From: Acanthosepion esculentum
Taxonomy: Eukaryota > Mollusca > Cephalopoda > Sepiida > Sepiidae
NCBI GenBank assembly: GCA_964036315.1
Contig: OZ038485.1
Span: 99,937,602 to 100,001,601, forward strand
Direction of reading: 5' to 3'
Length of the DNA stretch: 64,000 bases
The position numbers were made by a program, and so were the translations under genes. Below the pieces are notes generated by a model. The model did not search any database. It saw only the letters and a list, made by a program, of their open reading frames with translations, and was not told where the DNA came from. This document shows positions 34,530-46,554 of this stretch, in pieces (within the stretch, counting starts at the first letter, position 1; each line of letters opens with the position of its first letter).

Positions 34530-34552
34530 GCTGGCGTTGCTTTCTTTCTTTT

Positions 34553-34593
<41 letters not shown>

Positions 34594-34770
34594 TTCTTCT
34601 TTCCTTCTCATGTCTTACTCTTTATTTCTCTCTCTCCTGCTTTGTCGTCTCTTTAGACATTTTCTCTCAAGTACAGCCTTCTTTTTCTTTTGTCTTCTTA
34701 ACCCTTCTTTCTTCTTCTTCTTCTTCTTCTTCTTCTTCTTCTTCTTCTTCTTCTTCTTCTTCTTCTTCTC
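34530..34770. repeat. (CTTT)n and (CTT)n tracts
   Basis: (CTTT)n at about 34540-34592 and (CTT)n at 34710-34769. Between them lies a divergent first unit (starting about 34634) of the 163-bp repeat. Confidence 0.93.
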
Positions 34771-34794
34771 ATGTCTTATTCTCTCTCTCACTCT

Positions 34795-35520
34795 CTTGCT
34801 TTTCCGTATTCTTTAGACATTTTCTCTCAAGTACACCCTTCTTTTTCATTTGTCTTCTTAGCCGTTCTTCTTCTCCTTCTTCTTCTTTTTCTTCTTTCCT
34901 TCTCATGTCTTATTCTTTCTTTTCTTTCTCTCTCTGTCCGTCTCTCTCTCTCACTCTCTTGCTTTTCCGTATTCTTTAGACATTTTCTCTCAAGTACACC
35001 CTTCTTTTTCATTTGTCTTCTTAGCCGTTCTTCTTCTCCTTCTTCTTCTTTTTCTTCTTTCCTTCTCATGTCTTATTCTTTCTTTTCTTTCTCTCTCTCT
35101 CCCTCTCTCTCTCTCACTCTCTTGCTTTTCCGTATTCTTTAGACATTTTCTCTCAAGTACACCCTTCTTTTTCATTTGTCTTCTTAGCCGTTCTTCTTCT
35201 CCTTCTTCTTCTTTTTCTTCTTTCCTTCTCATGTCTTATTCTTTCTTTTCTTTCTCTCTCTCTCCCTCCCTCTCTCTCACTCTCTTGCTTTTCCGTATTC
35301 TTTAGACATTTTCTCTCAAGTACACCCTTCTTTTTCATTTGTCTTCTTAGCCGTTCTTCTTCTCCTTCTTCTTCTTTTTCTTCTTTCCTTCTCATGTCTT
35401 ATTCTTTCTTTTCTTTCTCTCTCTCTCCCTCCCTCTCTCTCACTCTCTTGCTTTTCCGTATTCTTTAGACATTTTCTCTCAAGTACACCCTTCTTTTTCA
35501 TTTGTCTTCTTAACCCTTAT
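34795..35520 (+). repeat. 163-bp minisatellite, four full units and a partial fifth
   Basis: Units start CTTGCTTTTCCGTATTCTTT at 34795, 34958, 35121, 35284 and 35447, exactly 163 bp apart. The differences are only in the TCTC-rich spacer (for example TCTGTCCG, TCTCCCTC, CCTCCCTC). Because 163 is not a multiple of three, apparent Arg/Glu-rich minus-strand ORFs of 80 codons restart in each unit and are not genes. Confidence 0.97.
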
Positions 35521-35544
35521 TCTTCTTAATTCTTCTATATATCC

Positions 35545-35576
35545 TGTGTCATTTCTTTCTTTTCTTTCTTTCTTTA

Positions 35577-35607
<31 letters not shown>

Positions 35608-35735
35608 TTCTTCTTCTTCTTCTTCTTCTTCTTCTTCTTCTTCTTCTTCTTCTTCTTCTTCAGGACACACTTTATTTACTTCTCATCCAATTGCTCCTTT
35701 CTTTCTTTCTCTCTCTCTCTCTCTCTCTCTCTTAC
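35545..35735. repeat. (CTTT)n, (CTT)n and (TC)n cluster
   Basis: (CTTT)n at about 35551-35606, (CTT)n at 35606-35661 and (TC)n at 35708-35731. Confidence 0.93.
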
Positions 35736-36110
35736 ATGCTCCTCTTTAGAATTTTTGTCTCAAGTACACCTTTTTGTCTTCTTTGTCACCTACATTGTTT
35801 GCATATTTCTTTCCATACTTTTTTTTTACCTCACTACCCCTTTTTGCTTTTGTCCTTTTTTTCTTTTTTCTTCTTGGTTAGAGTCCTCTCTCTTCTTCTT
35901 TCGCGTCTTGTTATCCTCATTCTATCACTATCACTTTCTTCTCTGTTTCCTTTCATTGAAACTACATCTTCCTTCTCCTTTTTCTTCTTTCATTAAAACC
36001 ACTTCCTCTCCATCTTGCTCCTCCTCCTTCTCCTTTTCCTTATCCTCCTCCTCTTCTTCTTTCCTTCATTTTTTTCTTCCTTCTTTGTTATCATGTCTAA
36101 TGTCTTAAAT
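35736..36110. repeat. Degenerate pyrimidine-rich tail of the minisatellite
   Basis: CTCAAGTACACC...TTTTTGTCTTCTTTG near 35757 is a diverged 163-bp-unit fragment. The remainder is plain CT-rich sequence. Confidence 0.7.
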
Positions 36111-36850
36111 CTTTTTCACACTTCTCCCCAAACCACCAATAGTTGACACCAACGGGCAATTAGCGACCACTGATTACGTTAATGAGGCACCAAATACGAC
36201 AAGTGACAAGTGCGCACGTTGCCCCAAATTTCTGCCAACCCACCCGATACCTACCATCTGGTTTAACTCCAGTCGCATTCAGCCCCTTAATAACCTAAGT
36301 CTTTCACTTCAACTCCACCCATTTCTTTCTTTCTTTCTTTCTTTTTTTTTCTTCTTCTTGAATATTCCCACCCCGTAATTCCCCTTTATGATTCGTCACA
36401 GTAAAATATTTACAATTTTTTGACTTTCTTACTTTCGGTGTGAGCGGGAGAGGGGATTTTTCCTATTTGACTGCATGAAAAATGAAGGAAATATTTTTTA
36501 AATTATTTTTTCTTTTTCTTTTTTTTTTTCTGTCTTCCATTTTTAAATTACGATTTTGCAAAACTGCGTAGGGAATATGTTTGAAATCTAAGAAAAAAAT
36601 GTCTTAAACTTACAAACAGAAACAAATTTCAACTATTTTTCCCACGACGAAATAAGAAAAAATATTTTTGAATGACATATTCAAAAAGCTGTTTCACTCT
36701 TGTAGCGCACGTATACAAGACAGCCACATACACACGCACACACATATACACACATACGCATACAAACAAGCACACACACTGTTCATATTGCTAAATTATC
36801 TCTTCTGATTGTCTATTGAACGGTGTCTCTTTCGTCCTTTTTTTTATTCT
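36110..36850. other. Unrecognised sequence
   Basis: No element or coding signal is seen. Confidence 0.45.
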
Positions 36851-36899
36851 TTCTTTCTTTTAATCTTTCTTGCTTTTAGACTTCTCATCTATCTTCCTT

Positions 36900-38145
36900 A
36901 TCAGCTTTTTTTCCCCTTTTTTCTTTCTTTCTTTCTACGTCGCTAGTCAGCCTTTTCCTACTTTTACTTTCTTTTTCTTTCTTTCTTTCTTTCTTTTTTG
37001 TTTCTTTCTTTCTTTCTTTCTTTCTACGTCGCTAGTCAGCATTTTCCTACTTTTACTTTCTTTTTCTTTCTTTCTTTCTTTCTTTTTTGTTTCTTTCTTT
37101 CTTTCTTTCTACGTCGCTAGTCAGCCTTTTCCTACTTTTACTTTCTTTTTCTTTCTTTCTTTCTTTCTTTTTTGTTTGTTTCTTTCTTTCTTTCTTTCTT
37201 TCTACGTCGCTAGTCAGCATTTTCCTACTTTTACTTTCTTTTTCTTTCTTTCTTTCTTTCTTTTTTGTTTGTTTGTTTCTTTCTTTCTTTCTTTCTACGT
37301 CGCTAGTCAGCCTTTTCCTACTTTTACTTTCTTTTTCTTTCTTTCTTTCTTTCTTTTTTGTTTGTTTGTTTCTTTCTTTCTTTCTTTCTACGTCGCTAGT
37401 CAGCCTTTTCCTACTTTTACTTTCTTTTTCTTTCTTTCTTTCTTTCTTTTTTGTTTCTTTCTTTCTTTCTTTCTACGTCGCTAGTCAGCCTTTTCCTACT
37501 TTTACTTTCTTTTTCTTTCTTTCTTTCTTTCTTTTTTGTTTGTTTCTTTCTTTCTTTCTTTCTACGTCGCTAGTCAGCATTTTCCTACTTTTACTTTCTT
37601 TTTCTTTCTTTCTTTCTTTCTTTTTTGTTTGTTTGTTTCTTTCTTTCTTTCTTTCTACGTCGCTAGTCAGCCTTTTCCAACTTTTACTTTCTTTTTCATT
37701 CTTTCTTTCTTTCTTTTTTGTTTCTTTCTTTCTTTCTTTCTACGTCGCTAGTCAGCATTTTCCTACTTTTACTTTCTTTTTCTTTCTTTCTTTCTTTCTT
37801 TTTTGTTTCTTTCTTTCTTTCTTTCTACGTCGCTAGTCAGCCTTTTCCTACTTTTACTTTCTTTTTCTTTCTTTCTTTCTTTCTTTTTTGTTTCTTTCTT
37901 TCTTTCTTTCTTTCTACGTCGCTAGTCATCTTTTTCCTTCTTTTATTTTCTTTTTCTTTCTTTCTTCCTTTCTTTCTTTTTTCTTTCTTTCTGTTAGACT
38001 TCTCATCCATCTTCCTTATCAGCTTTTTTATTTATTTTTCTTTCTTTCTTTCTCTCTTTCTTTCTTTCTTTCTTTCTTTCAACCTATGTACGTCGCTAGT
38101 CAGGTTTTTCCTTCTTTTACTTTCTTTTTCTTTCTTTCTTTCTTT
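36900..38145 (+). repeat. ~85-93-bp minisatellite in (CTTT)n, 13 units
   Basis: ACGTCGCTAGTCA marks units at 36937, 37026, 37111, 37204, 37297, 37390, 37475, 37564, 37657, 37742, 37827, 37916 and 38090. Most intervals are 85, 89 or 93 bp, differing by whole CTTT or TTTG steps; the last is 174 bp. CAGCCTT and CAGCATT variants alternate irregularly. Long Phe/Leu/Ser frames come from the repeat and appear in several frames. Confidence 0.95.
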
Positions 38146-38363
38146 CTGTCTTTGTTTTTACTTTTTTCTGTATTATTTCTTTTCTTTCTTGTTTTTATGT
38201 CAAAGATTCTCTTTTATCTTTCATTTTATTGCAACATTTGTTTAGTTCTTTCTTTTTATATCAACCATCTTTGTTTATTTCTTTCCTTTCATTTTATACC
38301 AAGCTTCTTGATTTCTTTGTTGATTTTTATGTTTAAGATACTTTTTCTATCGTTCTTGTTTTC

Positions 38364-38367
38364 AAAT

Positions 38368-38443
<76 letters not shown>

Positions 38444-38574
38444 TATACTATTTACGTTATACTGTATATATAGTATTTACCTTCTATATACCGTATATAG
38501 CGAAAATATATACTATATAATGAGAGAATATATCATATTTGTACTATAATAAACTGTTTCTCTCTCACACACAG

Positions 38575-38631
<57 letters not shown>

Positions 38632-38652
38632 TATATACATACATACACACAC

Positions 38653-38706
<54 letters not shown>
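38364..38706. repeat. (CA)n and three (TA)n tracts
   Basis: (CA)n at 38367-38386 and (TA)n at 38387-38442, 38579-38628 and 38658-38706. ATACTATATA-type degenerate TA sequence lies between. Confidence 0.93.
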
Positions 38707-38710
<4 letters not shown>

Positions 38711-38814
38711 AGAAAGAACAGTAAGATATTTAATCTGGTGTTCGTATTAATATTTTTATTTTTTCAAAACAGTGCTCAATGTAAACTTACAGAGCATAAA
38801 TATTATAAATTAAC

Positions 38815-38945
38815 TGATTTAAAAATATGGTCCATTACTACAGAGGAATTAGCATGTTTCAAAAACAGAAACTAAAAAGTTTTTAGTTTCTGTTTTTGAA
38901 ACATAGTAATTAATGTATAACGATGGAGCCATATTTTTAAATCAT
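38815..38945. repeat. Nested inverted repeat around a 51-bp perfect palindrome
   Basis: 38854-38878 and 38880-38904 are perfect 25-bp inverted arms around a single G, beginning ATGTTTCAAAAACAGAAACT. Outer arms TGATTTAAAAATATGG.CC (38815-38833) and GG.GCCATATTTTTAAATCA (38926-38945) also pair. The outer sequence is homologous to 21140-21265, so the palindrome arose within an existing repeat. Confidence 0.93.
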
Positions 38946-38954
38946 TTTATTTAT

Positions 38955-38959
38955 AATAT

Positions 38960-39031
<72 letters not shown>
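38955..39031. repeat. (CA)n/(TA)n microsatellite
   Basis: (CA)n to about 38984, then (TA)n. Confidence 0.96.
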
Positions 39032-39034
<3 letters not shown>

Positions 39035-39059
39035 TCGTGGAAAATTGTAGTTTAAAAGT

Positions 39060-39383
<324 letters not shown>

Positions 39384-39399
39384 GTATTTAGGCAGCAAT

Positions 39400-39974
39400 C
39401 CTCCTTTCATGCACATTTAATTGAATACGCCAGACAAGGTGCTTTTATTTAGTTTTTTTTTTACAATTTCTCATGCGATCTAATAATTTTTCTTTTCGGG
39501 TGATAAATTATTTAAAAACTGTCCGAATGTTCTTTTTATCCGAGCGCTTTCGGCAATACATTTAGCCATTTTCAAGGATTATATTTTAACTGTTAAAATA
39601 AGAAATAGTTTGTTGTACGTACGTTTTATAAAATGTTTACATTTTTCAAAACAGGGTCAAAATATTGTGTCCATGTTCAAAGTTAATGTTATTAAGTGTT
39701 GCTTTTTTGTTTTTATTAATAAGGCTTCCATTATTTTTAGCCTTTTTTTCTGCATGTAGATGATGCTATTATATTAGTGTTGTCAACAAGTATGTTACGA
39801 ACAGTGTCCGGTAGGTCACCATGAATATTTAAATGAGATCTAATTGAGCTATTGTCAGAAAGGTGTAGAGTAAGTCGGCGTGTCAAACATGTTGTAGTGT
39901 GGCCTATATAATTATTTACGAATTTTGATTGATCAGGAATACAATTCATTAATGGGCATTTAAATTCGTAAATA

Positions 39975-39975
<1 letters not shown>
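39400..39975 (-). pseudogene. Penelope-like retroelement 3' end with GIY-YIG domain, copy 2
   Basis: The minus frame at 39949-39737 encodes CIPDQSKFVNNYIGHTT, TCLTRRLTLHLSDNSSIRSH and LNIHGDLPDTVRNILVDN, then NIIASSTCRKK. This has the layout of a GIY-YIG nuclease: NYIG-type core, then L.RRL..H...N.SIR.H. Penelope-like elements carry this domain after the reverse transcriptase to nick target DNA. After a frameshift the sequence runs into a 3' tail with TGAAAATGGCTAAATGTATT, GCCGAAAGC and TTTGTCC-like words shared with 49910-50125. The reverse transcriptase is absent (5' truncation). Confidence 0.82.
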
Positions 39976-40026
<51 letters not shown>

Positions 40027-40063
40027 GTGTGTGTGTGTGTGTATGTGTGTGTGTGTGTTAAAT
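39976..40063. repeat. (TA)n/(TG)n microsatellite
   Basis: (TA)n to 39996, then (TG)n with GCG and TATG interruptions. Confidence 0.95.
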
Positions 40064-40455
40064 ATATAAAATACAATACAAATAATAGCTGAATTTCAAA
40101 GCCAATATGTTCGTACTTGTATATAGATATATTCAACCACGTATGTACCATTTCGTTCCACAAGCTTTCGCCATTATTGAGGCAACTTTATGATTCCATA
40201 ACTTCAGAAATTTGCTTATTTTTGGTTGATGAACTGATGTTAGTGGGTTTTATCGGCTCCCAGAGAATTGATGTTTTTCTCCCTAAAAAGATAATTTCCA
40301 CGGATCGGAACAAGTGGTAACCGAGCTCTCCCAATTTCTGATGTGTCTATCAAAGCGACCTGAAGTTTGGCGTTGTCCCTATGAAGGACGACACCCAAAA
40401 ATCCAATCCGAGAAAACTTTCATTGATTGCTTCCTTTGATCGGTCCAACTGGGAA
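40064..40455. other. Unrecognised sequence
   Basis: No element boundary is identified. The part near 40330-40455 continues a frame from retrotransposon 1 and may be its 3' tail. Confidence 0.35.
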
Positions 40456-40461
40456 CAGTCT

Positions 40462-40830
40462 TCTTTTGTGTGCCGTGTCCCTTCAGGACGGTAGATCATG
40501 GCCCTCAACATCTTCCTGTTCCTTGTAGCTCTTAATAAGTTTTATCTTTTTGCCATTTCTCCCAAACCCTGTTCTGCCATTCATTTGCTGAAGCCTATCA
40601 ATTATGTTACGTCATGTTTTCTTCTGTCTCTCTTTCCTTCTGTCTGTTCTTTGAACATCAGATTTTACAAGCACTCATTCCTCATTGCGTGTCCCAGAAA
40701 TTTCAACTGTCTCTTCCTGACGTTAAGTATAAGTTTCCTATTTGTTTCCATTTTCTCCAAAACTTGGCCGTTCGGCACATGGTATCCTCAGCATCCTTCT
40801 GTAGAAACACATTTCTGTTGCTTGGGAAGA
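40462..40830 (-). pseudogene. Non-LTR retrotransposon 1: ORF C-terminus, copy 3
   Basis: The plus-strand text (CCTCAGCATCCTTCTGTAGA, CATTCCTCATTGCGTG..., CTTCCTGACGTTAAGTATAA) is the reverse complement of the family's C-terminal coding region seen at 7720-8204. Read on the minus strand it has LRKCVSTEGC-like, NETYT-like and MRNECL-like phrases with several stops. The left end, GTGTGCCGTGTCC, matches the 3' end of copy 1. Confidence 0.78.
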
Positions 40831-40839
40831 ATACTTATC

Positions 40840-41315
40840 TGAATTCAACGTCTGATTCTACGGAAGGATCTCGTAATACACGGCTCCCTTACAATTCCAC
40901 GAAATACACAGAATCTCCTTCTTTGGATGCAGACCGACTTTTGGAGTTGGTAATGTTGGCTCATTTCGTTTTGCCTAGGACATTTTTCGCGCCAAATGTT
41001 CTTTATTAACTGTGGATTGCGATTCATTCTTAGGGAAAATAGTGGAGAGCTATTCTCCACGGTTTTTTGAACTCACGGTTTTCTTCTCTTAGATTGGTTG
41101 TCCCCCAAATTTAGACATCACAATTCACCTTTATTTGAACATTGGTTGATGGAGAGGGAAAAGAGACGAATTCGTACTTTTCGCTGGGGCATTTGATGCG
41201 AAAGGGGGCGCAACAGACTGGCCCGGAATTTGAACAACACCCTCCAAATCTATTTTCTACACATATTACGTGGTATAGAGTTAAGTAAAATAAATTCGGT
41301 AATAGCTTTGACTAA
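40840..41315. other. Unrecognised sequence
   Basis: No recognised element or coding signal. Open frames at 40614-41009 and 40845-41060 are short and featureless. Confidence 0.4.
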
Positions 41316-42325
<1,010 letters not shown>

Positions 42326-42779
42326 TGCCCTTAGTAAATATCTATATACATATTTTGCTACTTTCGTATTTGTGTAAGGATACGTACGGAGCCCTATTGC
42401 AGAAGTAGTTTTATTTATAGAAACCATTCAATGGGTGCCATTATATATTTAATTCCCTATTCAATGCCAACAGAAAGACTTAAGTATTTTTTTCCTTTCG
42501 TCTTTCTCTCTGGCACAATAACCTCGTAATTTCAGCATCGATAAGATTTTGTCAACGGGAACTGGGGGTTGAGAGTGTGGAAAAACTAGGCGGGGAAGGA
42601 CAGCAAAAAAAAAAGAAGAAAAATATGGATTGCGAAAATAAATAAATAAAAATCAGGCAAGGAAGTTTTGAAACACACGTAAATCGAATATTGGCCGGCT
42701 TCCGAATCGGAAACGCCAGAAACATTATTGGTTGTTATCGTTTATCAATTTGAAATAAAGCCAAACATTTTATCCCATT
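42326..42779. other. Unrecognised sequence
   Basis: No identified feature. Confidence 0.45.
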
Positions 42780-43215
42780 CACACCCCTTGGTCGTATGAT
42801 CTTCAGTTATTGCTTTCCTTCCGACCAGGAAAGCCGAGTTCGAATCGCACTGCGGTCGATTTGTCAGGAAGCCTACTTCTCGTTGCTTATCGGCCTGTCG
42901 AGGCGATCCCAGCATGCATTTGAAAAGTATCAGAAAACTACACCAGAAGCCGACACAGCTCTTGTGAGTCTAACTGGTTAGACGGAACTATTTCGGAACC
43001 GTTTATGATTGACCTAGCACGAAATCGCACATCATCGTGGTCGAGTGGTTTGAGTGTACTGACCTTGTTCAGATTGTTGATCACAGCCGATAACAAACTC
43101 TCTCCCAGAAACTGTAATTAAGGTCCTCTCAGCATAGTTGCAGTATATACCAGGGGTGGGGGGTGTTCTGTGGGTGTCGAACAAACACAAATGTGCCTGA
43201 GCAGGTAACTCCAAT
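42780..43215 (+). mobile_element. tRNA-derived SINE, family D, copy 3
   Basis: The B-box-like GAGTTCGAATCGCAC is followed by GATTTGTCAGGAAGCC and GAGGCGATCCCAGCATG. The second half carries CATCATCGTGGTCGAGTGG, CCTTGTTCAGATTGTTGATC, CTCCCAGAAACTGTAA and GCATAGTTGCAGTATATACC. It is the best-preserved copy for defining the body of the family. TGGTCGAGTGGTTTGAGTG inside it looks like a second A box, so the element may be dimeric. Confidence 0.78.
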
Positions 43216-44100
43216 AGGGATTGGTTATCTGCCTTAGTAGACAGAAATATACATCGGAAATATATATCGAATACGAGCGACCAGCCATTAAAATTGCCTT
43301 CATATACAGTGGGTTGCCAATAGGAAATCCTCTCCATTCAAAATCATTTATAATAAACTGTTGGAATTGAGCGCCTGAGAGAATAAATCTGGATTTCACA
43401 CTAATGATCCACAGCCTGGTCAGTAAACATACCATATTTTGCTGGTTATAAGACGCATTAATGTTCCTATAAAACACCTATTACGGCCACCCTGCGTCTT
43501 ATAAATCGAAGGTCGGTGGCGGGTGTTATAAGATTGGGGTGTCGGGTGAGCCTCAGCTTCGCACTTAAAACAAGTAGAAAAATGACCTATATTTCAAACT
43601 TAAATTAACAACATTTTGAGAGATGCAGTTGGGGATAAAGATTTACGATAACGAGGATTTCAAGCTATGATACTAGTATATGGATTCAGAAGTACGGTAG
43701 GCACTAACGTTTGTTTTAATTGACACATTAATCAAGCTTCACCTTATTTCTGTATACAAATTTACACGTATCTAATTTAAAATTAGCACTCCATCCTTTG
43801 TAATGAACTCCCGATTAGTGAGTATTTCAGGCTGCAATAAGTTTAGCTTTCAGTGGTATAATAAAACTTCTCTTCTAATTATTACATTCTAAATAGCTAC
43901 TATAAATTTTTACATTCTAAATAGTTACTATAAATTTGGTACTTTTTCTCGGTCTCTCATGAATTTGTCTTGGTTAGTCAGTTTTACAAGTTGAAATACG
44001 CTATTCAGTCGGTAAAATTAGGGACAGTGTGACGGCTTTTTTTTTCGATTTCTTCCTTGAAAGTTTCTGGTGGTATCTAATACATCCACAACTCTCTATT
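43216..44100. other. Mostly unrecognised; small inverted repeat
   Basis: TTATAAGACGCA (43446-43457) and TGCGTCTTATAA (43493-43504) are perfect inverted arms. AAATAGTTACTATAAATTT.TACATTCTA is directly repeated near 43890-43935. I see no coding signal. Confidence 0.5.
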
Positions 44101-44102
44101 TA

Positions 44103-44312
44103 CCAACCTCCCCACAAGGCAAGATGTGGGACTAGGTCAGTTTTTAACGTGAGGCGTCCCGAGCCGGTAGACTTGGGCAAAATCTGCCAGTAGACTCCGT
44201 GTACACGAAGTCGGGTATGTCTACCTACCCAAACGAGACTCGGCCCTTCAGCATAGCCCCGTCTGGGTTCCTCTCCGCCAAGAGGCAGAGAGTTCAACAA
44301 GAGAGGAAGAGG
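44103..44312 (-). repeat. GC-rich repeat family T, single unit
   Basis: Minus-strand order: CTCTCTGCC-TCTT-GGCGGAGAG (nine pairs including one G-T), then CCCAGACGGGG...CTCGTTTGGG, which also pairs fully if G-T pairs are allowed, then GTACACGGAGTCTAC and CCTAGTCCCACATC. It matches the units at 18883 and 56228 in order but is heavily diverged, yet the hairpins persist. Confidence 0.68.
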
Positions 44313-44464
44313 AAGAGAAAGCCTCCTCACATATTATTATTGCTTATAAAAGCATCAAAATACGGTATGTGAAATTATACCAACTGAGCTTTCACTCCAC
44401 TTTTCAAAATCTGACGAAATTGACCAGACATCAGAATATATTTGTAGAGTCTTCTTGCTCAAGG

Positions 44465-44668
44465 GAAGGATGTGTAGGTGGTGTAATGGATAGTGGCTCG
44501 GAATGAGAAATCGAAGTGCCGAGTTCGAATTTCAGTCGGGTTCATTACATTCACTTCAAATGTCAATGTGAATGGTATGAATGCATCACCTCCCCCAGAT
44601 ATGGGTTAAATAGAAGGACTTTTTATGGAAAGAAATCATTGTTAGTCTTAAAAAATGTTAATATTAAA
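44465..44668 (+). mobile_element. tRNA-derived SINE, family C, copy 2
   Basis: A box GGTGGTGTAATGGATAGTGG, B box GAGTTCGAATTTCAG, then GGTATGAATGCATCACC, ATATGGGTTAAATAGAAGGA and a T/A-rich tail. It is the clearest plus-strand copy of the family; the minus-strand copy at 62535-62725 agrees. Confidence 0.8.
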
Positions 44669-44821
44669 CACGCCAAAAGAAGGAGAATTATTATTACAAT
44701 CCAAAATATGTTTCGGGTTTAAGTAACTCACAAAGGGTTGATAAGTCGTAAAAAAAAAATGGTCATCTTTTCGACATCCCATAATATATACAATGCTTAG
44801 ATTAATAAGGCAAAGGGACAA

Positions 44822-45169
44822 ATGGAGAAAATAGCTATAAAAAGATTGCGTTCTGCAATTCCTTTTTTTTTTAATCATTTCTGGGATGGAACTGCTCAAT
44901 ACACTCTTTCCAGTCTTGAGCGTGCTAAAAGGCTTTTAACCACTCTTGTGGAAGATGACGGGCGTTTAACTCGACAGCCTCATTCAGACAAACGCAATGT
45001 TGCAAGTCTATCACTACACGATCGCTATTTCCAAAGCATATGTTTAAATGAACACTATTCTTTAGTTCCGCCAGTTTATAGCTCTACGACGAGGACACGC
45101 CATGCTACTTCCACAGGGTCGAATGACCGTCATTTCCCCCGTGCTCCAAATGTAGGATATTCTATCTAA
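44822..45169 (+). CDS. Unrecognised 115-codon open frame
   Basis: The frame has normal amino-acid diversity, unlike the repeat-derived frames: it includes FNHFWDGTAQYTLSSLERAK, LVEDDGRLTRQPHSDKRNVA and SLHDRYFQSICLNEHY, ending NVGYSI. I do not recognise a domain. There is no visible splice acceptor/donor pair or promoter, and no second copy in the window. The start Met is arbitrary. It could be a relic of a transposon ORF, a lone exon, or chance. Confidence 0.25.
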   Translation: MEKIAIKRLRSAIPFFFNHFWDGTAQYTLSSLERAKRLLTTLVEDDGRLTRQPHSDKRNVASLSLHDRYFQSICLNEHYSLVPPVYSSTTRTRHATSTGSNDRHFPRAPNVGYSI

Positions 45170-45173
45170 GTCT

Positions 45174-45797
<624 letters not shown>

Positions 45798-45819
45798 GAC
45801 ATCTTTTTTTCGTGCCTTT

Positions 45820-46290
45820 TATAATCCAAAGAAGAATCTGCAATTTTATGGGTTCTGACCTGGTATTTCAGCTTTAGTTATTTTCCCATCGCCGTAACGT
45901 AGCTTCACTGCGCCTGTTCTATAAATATTTTCATAGTAATTGTTTTGATGAGTGTCACCTCTTTGGTATCTAAACTTTATTAATTTAAGCGCATCACGGA
46001 CTAGATTGGCGGTTAGGTCCCATGGTTTTACCGTTGAAGTGGCGAGATGCAACGATTAATTCTATGCTAACAGTTTATCCTCTCGTACTTCACGGTTGTG
46101 GAAATTTTGCTTTTCAGCCAATTTCCATCTTCTAAAATTTAAAGGTATTCTTAATCTTTATCTTCTGCCTTCTTCTGTTCTTCTTAATAGTGAGTTTTAT
46201 TTTACTTATAATCTTTCACACTCAGTAATTACCTGCGTCTTAGTAGCTTTATGCCCTTACTTGGTGTGAAATAGTTAAAAAAAAGAAACG
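45820..46290 (+). pseudogene. Non-LTR retrotransposon 2: reverse transcriptase C-terminus, copy 4
   Basis: One plus frame near 46030-46160 reads LTVEVARCND, a stop, then FYANSLSSRTSRLWKFCFSA and NFHLLKFKG. It aligns residue by residue with the minus-strand copy at 22077-22277. TTTCACACTCAGTAATTACC at 46217 then corresponds to the ACCCAGTAACCCC 3' end of that copy. Stops show it is dead. Confidence 0.8.
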
Positions 46291-46554
46291 GATTTCCCCG
46301 TGGTCGCTTCCCCTGAACGCTACAAATTTAACCACTACAAGTCAAAGTTCAAGAGAAATCTAACCCCATAAATCGTCATAATCTTCGCTTCCTACAACTT
46401 AATCTTTAATTTCAATCACTCAGTTCCTTCATCATAACCTTTTTAAAAGTAATCCATTATCTTAAGTGACTCCATAGCATCGTATTTGGTGAATTTTAGT
46501 GTAAAATATAACCCTCCAAATTGTCTACCTAAGTTTGTTTTTTTTTTCTTTTTT

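Noticed and set aside
34827..35501. Minus-strand Arg/Glu/Lys-rich 80-codon frames
   Set aside because: They restart identically in each 163-bp unit, with 163 not divisible by three; compositional artefact.
36870..38520. Long frames of about 175-250 codons with FYVASQPFPTFTFFF repeats, as a repetitive protein
   Set aside because: The repeat unit is not a multiple of three and steps by four bases, so the same peptide appears in different frames; this is a minisatellite.
43150..43165. hAT-like terminus CCAGGGGTGGG
   Set aside because: It lies in the SINE D tail, lacks the following CAAAC and has no matching right end or 8-bp duplication.
45846..46052. Minus-strand 68-codon ORF as a gene
   Set aside because: It is antisense to a retrotransposon 2 fragment that aligns with four other copies.
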